In this document: positions 53,233 through 64,000 of the stretch, piece after piece | Layout: every line of letters starts with the position of its first letter | How positions within the stretch are numbered: position 1 is the stretch's first letter | Position numbers and translations under genes: made by a program | From: Photobacterium sp. TY1-4 | Lineage (GTDB): Bacteria > Pseudomonadota > Gammaproteobacteria > Enterobacterales > Vibrionaceae | DNA length: 64,000 nucleotides | Assembly (NCBI RefSeq): GCF_025398175.1 | Contig: NZ_CP099734.1 | Location: 620,001-684,000, forward strand | Reading direction: 5' to 3' | The notes under the pieces: model-generated | Told to the model about the DNA's origin: nothing | What the model saw: the letters and a program-made list of their open reading frames with translations, nothing else | The model's database searches: none

Positions 53233-54258
53233 ATGCTGTCGTATTTATTGCATCGTATGGCGTTGGTCATACCGACATTCTTAGGCATTACCGTGCTGAT
53301 CTTTGCCATTACCCGGCTGGTGCCCGGCGGGCCGGTCGAGCGGATGCTGGCGAACATGCAGTTTCAGGGCGATGGGGCGGCGGCGATGACGACTGCGGGC
53401 GGCAGTACGGCCTTGTCTGACGAGCAATTGGCGCAGCTCAATGCGTTTTATGGCCTGGATAAACCGGTTCACCAAGCGTACTGGGAGTGGCTGAAGAAGC
53501 TGGTGCGTTTCGACTTAGGGGAGTCGACCCGGTATTACGAGCCGGTCACCGAGATGATTGCCGAGCGGCTGCCGATCTCGCTGTTCTATGGTGGGATGAC
53601 CTTCTTTATCAGCTATTTTATTTCCATTCCTTTGGGCTACTTCAAAGCCATCAAGCATGACTCGGCGTTTGATTCCGGCTCTTCCATTCTGATCTTTGTC
53701 GGCTATGCTCTGCCGGGGTATGTGGTCGGGGTGTTGCTGATCACCTTGTTCAGTTATCACCTGGAATGGTTTCCAATGGGCGGTTTCGTCAGTGATGACT
53801 TTGATGATGATGACACCCTGCTTGAGCAGGTACGAGATGTGCTCTGGCATGCGGTCTTACCGCTGATTTGTTATCTGATCGGGGATTTCGCCACCCTGAC
53901 CATGACGATGAAAAATAACCTGATGGAGAACCTGTCCTCGGATTATATCCGCACCGCGATTGCCAAAGGCTTGCCATTCCGGACCGCGGTGCGAAAACAT
54001 GCTCTGCGCAACAGTCTGATCCCGATTGCCAGCCATTTCGGCAATTCCCTTCTTTTCTTTATGACCGGCTCGTTTTTGATCGAGGTGATCTTCAATATCG
54101 ACGGCATCGGCTTGCTGGGGTATGAGTCGATCATGCAGCGTGACTATCCGGTGGTGATGGGGATTGTGGCCATTAATGCGGCGCTGCTGATGCTGGGCAA
54201 TATTGTTTCGGATATCTGCGTGGCGGCGGTGGATCCGCGTGTGCGGTTTGGAGCCTGA
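53233..54258 (+). CDS. Peptide ABC transporter permease, YejB-like
   Basis: A 341-residue inner-membrane permease of the oligopeptide class. It resembles E. coli YejB: the YLLHRMALVIPTFLGITVLIFAITRLVPGGPVERML start, an EAA-type ATPase-contact loop near DYIRTAIAKGLPFRTAVRKHALRN, and LLGYESIMQRDYPVVMG near the end. About six helices. The ATG at 53233 gives the family N-terminus (AGGAG is 11 bases upstream, a bit far). The stop overlaps the next gene's start. It should import peptides; E. coli Yej also takes up microcin C. Confidence 0.88.
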   Translation: MLSYLLHRMALVIPTFLGITVLIFAITRLVPGGPVERMLANMQFQGDGAAAMTTAGGSTALSDEQLAQLNAFYGLDKPVHQAYWEWLKKLVRFDLGESTRYYEPVTEMIAERLPISLFYGGMTFFISYFISIPLGYFKAIKHDSAFDSGSSILIFVGYALPGYVVGVLLITLFSYHLEWFPMGGFVSDDFDDDDTLLEQVRDVLWHAVLPLICYLIGDFATLTMTMKNNLMENLSSDYIRTAIAKGLPFRTAVRKHALRNSLIPIASHFGNSLLFFMTGSFLIEVIFNIDGIGLLGYESIMQRDYPVVMGIVAINAALLMLGNIVSDICVAAVDPRVRFGA

Positions 54259-55304
54259 TGATGCTAAGACTCAACCCGCTGACCCGAAAAAAACTGCGAC
54301 GCTTTCAGGCGATTAAGCGAGGGTACTGGTCATTTGTCCTGCTCTCGGGGTTGCTGATGTTATCGCTGGTGGCGGAGCTGCTGATCAACAGCAAAGCTTT
54401 GGTGGTGAAATACAACGGTGAATACAGCTTTCCGGTGTTCAGTGATGTGAAGGCCGGTACCGATTATGGCTTTGATTATCCCAGCGAGCCGGATTACAAA
54501 GCGATGCAGCGTCAGTATCAATTGGAGGGCGGCGAGAACTTCGTGATTCTGCCGCTGGTGCCATGGGATCCCTTTGAGCAGGACTTCAGTGGTGATTATC
54601 CGCCGACGCCGCCTAGTCTTCAGACTCAGCACTACCTGGGAACCGATGTGATTGGCCGCGATATTCTGGCGCGACTGGTGTACGGGTTTCGCACCGCGAT
54701 GGGGTTCGCCCTGCTGACCATGACGGTGTCTTACGCCATCGGCACGGCGGTCGGATGCGCGATGGGATTTTTCGGTGGCAAGTTTGACTTGCTGGTCCAG
54801 CGTTTGATTGAAGTGTGGTCCATGGTGCCATTTCTGTACGTGATTATGATCCTGGTGTCCGTAACTCAGCCGACGTTCACCCTGTTTGTCGCGATCAATG
54901 TGCTCTTTGGCTGGATGGGCATGACCTGGTACATGCGCACCATGACCTATAAAGAGTCTGCCCGTGAGTATGTGATGGCAGCCCGGGCGCTGGGGGCATC
55001 GACCGGGCGGATCATCTTTCGTCATATTCTGCCCAATACTACGGTGATGATCGTGACCCTGGCGCCGTTCACCATAGCTGCCAATATCACCGCCCTGACG
55101 GCGCTGGATTATCTGGGCTTGGGGCTGATGCCACCCACGCCGAGCTGGGGGGAGTTGCTGCAACAGGGGAAATCGAACCTGGATGCGCCCTGGATCGTCG
55201 GCTCAGTCGTGACGGCGATTGTGCTGGTGCTGGTGATGGTGACCTTTATCGGGGAAGCGATCCGGGCGGCGTTCGATCCGAAAAAATTTACCCGTTATAT
55301 CTGA
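54258..55304 (+). CDS. Peptide ABC transporter permease, YejE-like
   Basis: A 348-residue permease with the long periplasmic loop after helix 1 typical of YejE, including SFPVFSDVKAGTDYGFDYPSEPDYK and the HYLGTDVIGRDILARLVYGFRTA motif. The EAA-type loop is EYVMAARALGASTGRIIFRHILPN. It overlaps the end of the YejB-like gene by one base (or starts at the next ATG, 54261). It pairs with YejB to form the channel. Confidence 0.9.
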   Translation: MMLRLNPLTRKKLRRFQAIKRGYWSFVLLSGLLMLSLVAELLINSKALVVKYNGEYSFPVFSDVKAGTDYGFDYPSEPDYKAMQRQYQLEGGENFVILPLVPWDPFEQDFSGDYPPTPPSLQTQHYLGTDVIGRDILARLVYGFRTAMGFALLTMTVSYAIGTAVGCAMGFFGGKFDLLVQRLIEVWSMVPFLYVIMILVSVTQPTFTLFVAINVLFGWMGMTWYMRTMTYKESAREYVMAARALGASTGRIIFRHILPNTTVMIVTLAPFTIAANITALTALDYLGLGLMPPTPSWGELLQQGKSNLDAPWIVGSVVTAIVLVLVMVTFIGEAIRAAFDPKKFTRYI

Positions 55305-55325
55305 CGCTTTCGACAGGATGTGAAC

Positions 55326-57158
55326 ATGAGAAGTCGAGAACTGTGGTTGTTTTGCCTGATGGTTTTGAGTTTCCGGCCTGCTTTGGCGGTGGACTTACCC
55401 CAGGATCTGGTCTGGATCTCCAATATGGAAGAGCCATTGTTTGCCTCCGAACAGGCCAAGCATGGCGGCACCCTGCACACGTTTATGGCCAGCTTTCCCC
55501 AAACGTTGCGCAGTGTCGGGCCGGATGCCAACTCAGGGTTGCGGCATTACTTTATGGACGGGACGCCGAAGCTGGCAGCCCGGCATCCGAATACCGGCAA
55601 GTGGATCCCGCAGTTGGCGCAGGCCTGGGCGTTTGGCGACGACCATCAAACCGTGTACTTCAAGCTCAACCCCGACGCCCGTTGGTCGGACGGTAAACCA
55701 ATCACGGCAGATGACTATCTGTTTATGCTGACCTATTACCGCTCGAAGGACATCATCGATCCCTGGTATAACGACTTTTTTACCCACTCGATCAAGGCGG
55801 TCGAAAAATATGATGATGACACCATCGCGATCGTCTCTGGTACGCCGAAGAGTCAGGATGAGCTGATGGTGCAGATCAACCTGCCCAGTAATGGCCTGCA
55901 ACCCCGCCCGGCCCATTTTTTCAAACCGAAGAAAGACGCCAACAAAGACGGCATCGATGATGATTTTGTCCGCCGTTATAACTTCAAGAGCGAGCCGACG
56001 GCCGGGGCGTATTACCTGTCTGACGTGAAGAAAGGGAAAAGCGTGACCTTCAAGCATGTCGGCGCGGACTGGTGGGGATACGGGAACCGTTATTACCGCA
56101 ACCGCTATAACGTCGATCAGGTCCGGATTCGGGTGATCCGCGATAACGACATCGCACTGCGATATTTTGAAAAAGGCCAGCTCGATACCTTTGGCTTGAT
56201 CCTGCCTTCCCTGTGGCATGAAAAGTCGGACAGCGAGCCGTATCGTAAAGGCTACATTCATAAATTTTGGGGCTACAACCAGGTGGCTCAAGGGGCGGGG
56301 GGATTGTGGATCAACACGGCCAAGCCGCTACTGGACAATCTGGCGATCCGGCAGGGGATCACCTACGCCACCGACTTTGACGGCATGATTCAGCATGTCC
56401 TGCGCGGGGATTATGTCCGTAAGCCTCATGGGCTGGGATTCGGACATGGGGAGTATGACCGCCCGGACAATCGCCCGCCACCATTTGATCCGAAGCTGGC
56501 GGCGAAGTACTTCACCGACGCCGGCTTTGACCGCATTGGTCCGGACGGGATCCGGATCAACCAGCAGGGGCAAAGGCTCAGTTTTGCCATTACCTACGGC
56601 TATCCGGTGTGGACCCCGCGTATTGCGTACTTAAAAGAGCAGGCCAAACAGGCCGGGCTGGAGTTTACCCTGAATCTGGTCGACGGCTCGGCGGCGTTTA
56701 AATACATCCTGGAGAAAAAGCACGATCTGGCTTTTTTGAATATGAGCGGCGGGGAAATCCCGGCTTACTGGGAATATCTGTATTCGGACAATGTGAAACC
56801 GCAAACCAATAATCACGCCAGTTACAGTTCGCCGGAGTTAGACCAACTGATTGATGCGTTTAAACGTGAATTTGATGTCCAGAAGCGTTACGAGCTGTCG
56901 CGCCGGATCCAGAAACTCGTCGCCGATGCTTTCATTATTGTGCCGGGTTATATGGTGCCCTATACCCGGGAAGCGCACTGGCGCTGGGTGAAATATCCGG
57001 ATCCGGGCATGACCAAAAGAACCGAAGTGATGTTTTACCCGGTGGAATACGGCACCTTCTGGATTGATGAAGCGGTTAAGCAACAAACCCTTAAAGCCAT
57101 GGAGGACGGCAAGACCTTTGAGCCAGTCACCGTGATTGACGACCGATTCAAGCTTTGA
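55326..57158 (+). CDS. Periplasmic peptide-binding protein, YejA-like
   Basis: A 610-residue solute-binding protein of the SBP family 5. It has a signal peptide ending near ALA and resembles YejA: GGTLHTFMASFPQTLRSVGPDANSGL, the TADDYLFMLTYYRS motif, and a large C-terminal lobe. The ATG at 55326 has AGGA seven bases upstream. It should deliver peptides or similar substrates to the YejB/E-like channel. Unusually it lies after the permeases, whereas in E. coli yejA comes first. Confidence 0.9.
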   Translation: MRSRELWLFCLMVLSFRPALAVDLPQDLVWISNMEEPLFASEQAKHGGTLHTFMASFPQTLRSVGPDANSGLRHYFMDGTPKLAARHPNTGKWIPQLAQAWAFGDDHQTVYFKLNPDARWSDGKPITADDYLFMLTYYRSKDIIDPWYNDFFTHSIKAVEKYDDDTIAIVSGTPKSQDELMVQINLPSNGLQPRPAHFFKPKKDANKDGIDDDFVRRYNFKSEPTAGAYYLSDVKKGKSVTFKHVGADWWGYGNRYYRNRYNVDQVRIRVIRDNDIALRYFEKGQLDTFGLILPSLWHEKSDSEPYRKGYIHKFWGYNQVAQGAGGLWINTAKPLLDNLAIRQGITYATDFDGMIQHVLRGDYVRKPHGLGFGHGEYDRPDNRPPPFDPKLAAKYFTDAGFDRIGPDGIRINQQGQRLSFAITYGYPVWTPRIAYLKEQAKQAGLEFTLNLVDGSAAFKYILEKKHDLAFLNMSGGEIPAYWEYLYSDNVKPQTNNHASYSSPELDQLIDAFKREFDVQKRYELSRRIQKLVADAFIIVPGYMVPYTREAHWRWVKYPDPGMTKRTEVMFYPVEYGTFWIDEAVKQQTLKAMEDGKTFEPVTVIDDRFKL

Positions 57159-57168
57159 GGAAGTGCGT

Positions 57169-58047
57169 ATGACGGATGATGTGATCCTGCGTGTCAGTGA
57201 TCTCCATGCGGCGTTTATGACCGATGACGGTGTGACGCCGGTCTTGCATGGGGTGAATTTCGAGGTGCGCCGGGGCCGGACGCTCGGGCTGGTGGGGGAG
57301 TCCGGTTGCGGTAAGAGCGTGACGGCAATGTCCATTATGGGATTGCTGCCCAAGCCTTACGGGCGGATCACCCGGGGACAGGTGCTCTATCGCGGGACGG
57401 ATCTGGTGACGTTGCCGCCGGGGGAGATGTACGCCATGCGGGGCAATCGGATTTCAGTGATTTTTCAGGATCCGATGACCGCACTCAATCCGGTTTACTC
57501 GGTTGGCCAGCAACTGGCTGAAGTATTGGCGCTGCATCGCCCGGAGCTGACGAAGAAAGACAGGCTGCGCCATTGCGTTGCATTGCTGGCGAAAGTGAAG
57601 ATCCCCGAGCCGGAAACGCGGGTTCATGAGTATCCGCATCATTTATCCGGCGGCATGCGGCAGCGGGTGATGATTGCGATGGCCCTGGCGTGCCATCCCG
57701 ATATCTTAATTTGTGATGAGCCGACAACCGCGCTGGATGTCACCGTTCAGGCTTCCATTCTGGACTTAATGCTGGATCTGCAACAGGAAACCGGCATGGC
57801 GATGATTTTTATCACCCATGATTTAGGCGTGGTGGCGGAGATCTGTGATGACGTTGCGGTGATGTATAACGGACGGATTGTCGAGCAGGCGGATGTCTTT
57901 ACTTTATTTGATTGCCCTCAGCATCCTTATACGCAGCGGCTGCTTGGCCTGATGCCGGGCTTGGAGAGTGAGCCGAAGCAGCTGATTGACATTAAGCCGA
58001 TTGATCCCGAGCTGTTTCCGGCGTTCCGGTCGCCGCAATCCGATTGA
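57169..58047 (+). CDS. Peptide ABC transporter ATPase, DppD/OppD type
   Basis: A 292-residue ATPase. Walker [11 protein letters not shown], signature LSGGMRQRV, Walker [12 protein letters not shown] and a C-terminal oligopeptide-type extension ([15 protein letters not shown]). The start at 57169 follows GAGG. In E. coli one fused protein, YejF, carries both ATPases; here they are two genes. Confidence 0.93.
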   Translation: MTDDVILRVSDLHAAFMTDDGVTPVLHGVNFEVRRGRTLGLVGESGCGKSVTAMSIMGLLPKPYGRITRGQVLYRGTDLVTLPPGEMYAMRGNRISVIFQDPMTALNPVYSVGQQLAEVLALHRPELTKKDRLRHCVALLAKVKIPEPETRVHEYPHHLSGGMRQRVMIAMALACHPDILICDEPTTALDVTVQASILDLMLDLQQETGMAMIFITHDLGVVAEICDDVAVMYNGRIVEQADVFTLFDCPQHPYTQRLLGLMPGLESEPKQLIDIKPIDPELFPAFRSPQSD

Positions 58048-58080
58048 TGGCGTGCTCGCGGCAGGTGAAGGAGAAGCGGG

Positions 58081-58929
58081 ATGAAGACTGTGCTGCACGT
58101 AGAAAACCTCAAGCAACACTTTATTTCCGGTAAGGGGATTATTAAGAAAGGCTATACGGTAAAAGCCGTCGATGGGGTGAGCCTCTCGGTGGCCCGGGGG
58201 GAGACTCTGGGTCTGGTTGGTGAGTCCGGCTGCGGGAAAAGCTCGTTGGGGCGGGCGATATTGAAACTGCATGAGCCGACGGCGGGGCAGATCTTTTTTG
58301 AAGGTCAGGAGATCACCCATTGGACCGCCCGGCAAATGCGTCCCTTACGTCGGGAAATGCAGATGGTGTTTCAAGATCCGATGGAATCGCTGAATCCACG
58401 CCATACGGTGGGGATGATCCTAGAAGAGCCGTTTGCCATCCACCAAGTCGGCACGGCGAGCGAGCGGTTGGTATGGATCAAGGCGTTATTGGATAAAGTC
58501 GGCTTACCGGCAGCATCGGTTCATAAATATCCGCATGAGTTTTCCGGTGGTGAGCGCCAGCGTATCGGGATTGCCCGGGCGATTGCTTTAAAGCCCAAAC
58601 TACTGATTTGTGATGAGTCCGTCTCTGCGCTGGATGTCTCCGTCCAGGCCCAGATTTTGAATCTGTTGCTTCAGCTACAAAGCGAGATGAATCTGGCGAT
58701 GATTTTTATCTCGCATGATTTGTCTGTGGTTCGGAAGGTTTCCGATCGGGTAGCTGTCATGCACTTCGGGCAAATTATTGAGAGTGGAACAGTAGAAGAG
58801 CTCTATCATGCACCGCAGGCGGACTATACCAAAACCTTGTTATCTGCGATCCCTGTGACACATCCGAGGGACAGACGGCGAAAAAAGCCCCGAATGCTGG
58901 CTAAAGGACGTGCCGAGCATCAAATTTAG
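58081..58929 (+). CDS. Peptide ABC transporter ATPase, DppF/OppF type
   Basis: A 282-residue ATPase that should pair with the preceding one. Walker [11 protein letters not shown], signature [14 protein letters not shown], Walker [13 protein letters not shown], and a DppF-type C-terminus ([16 protein letters not shown]). It is the last gene of the five-gene importer operon and lies 418 bp before the 16S gene, with no clear terminator between. Confidence 0.93.
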   Translation: MKTVLHVENLKQHFISGKGIIKKGYTVKAVDGVSLSVARGETLGLVGESGCGKSSLGRAILKLHEPTAGQIFFEGQEITHWTARQMRPLRREMQMVFQDPMESLNPRHTVGMILEEPFAIHQVGTASERLVWIKALLDKVGLPAASVHKYPHEFSGGERQRIGIARAIALKPKLLICDESVSALDVSVQAQILNLLLQLQSEMNLAMIFISHDLSVVRKVSDRVAVMHFGQIIESGTVEELYHAPQADYTKTLLSAIPVTHPRDRRRKKPRMLAKGRAEHQI

Positions 58930-59043
58930 CGGATAACTGCATGTTGGGATGACAAAGTATGATGAAAAAACGACGGATTCAAATGATGTTGTTTGCTTTT
59001 TGTTCGCTTGGTAGGGGCTTGTCATAAAACCTGAAAAAAAGGA

Positions 59044-59071
59044 TTGCGCTACTCTGAATACTCCCTATAAT
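59044..59071 (+). promoter_or_regulatory. rRNA operon P1-type promoter
   Basis: TTGCGC (59044-59049), 16-bp spacer, CTCCC then TATAAT (59066-59071) and a GC-rich GCGCC discriminator, closely matching E. coli rrn P1 promoters. An A-rich run just upstream may act as an UP element. No second promoter was clear. Confidence 0.88.
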
Positions 59072-59121
59072 GCGCCTCCGTTGACACGATAAACGGTTCG
59101 CAAGAAACGTTGTGAAAACAA

Positions 59122-59133
59122 GTTCTTTAACAA
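59122..59133 (+). promoter_or_regulatory. boxA antitermination site in the rRNA leader
   Basis: GTTCTTTAACAA resembles the boxA consensus TGCTCTTTAACA and lies about 50 bp past the P1 promoter, the usual place. Nus factors would bind its RNA. Confidence 0.75.
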
Positions 59134-59347
59134 TTTGACCATGCAATCTGTGTGGGCACTCGTGAAATGATAGTCAAAACTTATTTGTCTTCGCTTTAAA
59201 AAGCGAAAGCAAACAGGTTATCAATGAACTGAGTGACCAAAACGACATAGCTTCGGCTATATCGGCACAGTCAATTTATTTTTGCTTCTGCTTTTTCTTA
59301 AAAAGCGGAAACAAGAAATCAGTATTCATTGAGCCAAAAAAATCTTT

Positions 59348-60912
<1,565 letters not shown>

Positions 60913-60985
60913 ACGATATGACACATTGTTTGATGCAGTGTCCACACAGATTGCCTGGTTAAAATGTGAAGAGCGGAACGATGCT

Positions 60986-61062
<77 letters not shown>

Positions 61063-61102
61063 CTTCCTGCCCAAGGGAAGCTGGTGAGGCATCGGAATCG
61101 TC

Positions 61103-61178
61103 GGGGCTATAGCTCAGCTGGGAGAGCGCCTGCCTTGCACGCAGGAGGTCAGCAGTTCGATCCTGCTTAGCTCCACCA
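61103..61178 (+). tRNA. alaT: tRNA-Ala (anticodon TGC)
   Basis: A 76-nt cloverleaf starting GGGGCTATAGCTCAGC and ending with encoded CCA. The anticodon TGC is at 61136-61138. It follows tRNA-Ile in the spacer. Confidence 0.98.
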
Positions 61179-61236
61179 CTCTTTAAAAACATTCTGATGA
61201 GTGTGTTTAGAAAGTGGTTATCTGACGATAAACACA

Positions 61237-61248
61237 TGCTCTTTAACA
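61237..61248 (+). promoter_or_regulatory. boxA site before 23S
   Basis: TGCTCTTTAACA matches the boxA consensus exactly, within the spacer 59 bp after tRNA-Ala. Confidence 0.88.
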
Positions 61249-61470
61249 ATCTGGAAAGCTGACTAGTAATTCGATTTTTAGGAATCGAAATTATTGTTTC
61301 TCGAAAGAGAAACGAGTTCTCAAACAATACACATTCAAGTGTCTTGTGTAAGTTTGTCTTCACTTTTCAAAGTGAAGACAGACAAAGAGTCCGGCAAAAC
61401 AAACTAATCCATCTTTTACTCAGATGGAAACCTTGGTTGTTTGAACATATGAAACCTCTTGGGGTTGTAT

Positions 61471-64000
<2,530 letters not shown>

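Overview
The window looks like a chromosome segment from a gammaproteobacterium, most likely a member of the Vibrionaceae. I cannot fix the genus from the sequence alone. Gene order is strikingly similar to Escherichia coli in three blocks: queF-syd-csrB locus-yqcC-truC-yqcA; yaeH-glnD-map-rpsB-tsf-pyrH-frr-uppS-cdsA-dxr-rseP-bamA-skp-lpxD-fabZ-lpxA-lpxB-rnhB-dnaE-accA-tilS; and yaeP, then proS-trmO-metQIN-gmhB-rRNA operon. The small DUF families between these genes (DUF2789, DUF3301, DUF3549, DUF2310, DUF4250, DUF3461) and the multiple Csr RNAs point to Vibrionaceae rather than Enterobacteriaceae.

Layout. 114-4739: an inner-membrane TPR protein with a dead GGDEF-like domain, queF, syd and a zinc-ribbon protein. 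4840-5383: two small genes. 5411-7767: no protein genes, but three tandem CsrB-family small RNAs. Each has its own promoter, an 18-bp VarA/UvrY-type palindrome about 180 bp upstream, and a Rho-independent terminator. 7768-11065: DUF3301, DUF3549, yqcC, truC, yqcA. 11258-15363 (minus strand): map, glnD, yaeH. 15687-35238 (plus strand): translation factors, isoprenoid, phospholipid and lipid A synthesis, outer-membrane assembly, dnaE and accA. 35370-43237: tilS, a small cytochrome c, a sodium symporter, yaeP/DUF4250, a diguanylate cyclase, a patatin-like lipase and proS. 43368-48259: trmO, a Zur-type regulated pair of alternative ribosomal proteins (rpmE2-rpmJ2), the MetJ-type regulated metNIQ operon and gmhB. 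48338-58929: about 10.6 kb absent from this junction in E. coli, holding a 1200-residue zinc metalloprotease lipoprotein with a small outer-membrane barrel, and a five-gene Yej-like peptide importer. 58930-64000: an rRNA operon (P1 promoter, 16S, tRNA-Ile, tRNA-Ala, and 23S cut by the window edge).

How it fits together. Most of the window is housekeeping. The 15-35 kb block couples protein synthesis to envelope building (UppS, CdsA, Dxr, RseP, BamA, Skp, LpxD/FabZ/LpxA/LpxB, AccA). The most unusual part is the csrB locus. Three sponge RNAs for CsrA sit side by side: the first and third are nearly identical from predicted start to terminator, and the middle one has grown by a four-unit 49-bp tandem repeat rich in GGA motifs. 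By hand count the three carry about 28, 35 and 27 GGA triplets. I saw no prophage, insertion sequence, CRISPR array or other mobile element.
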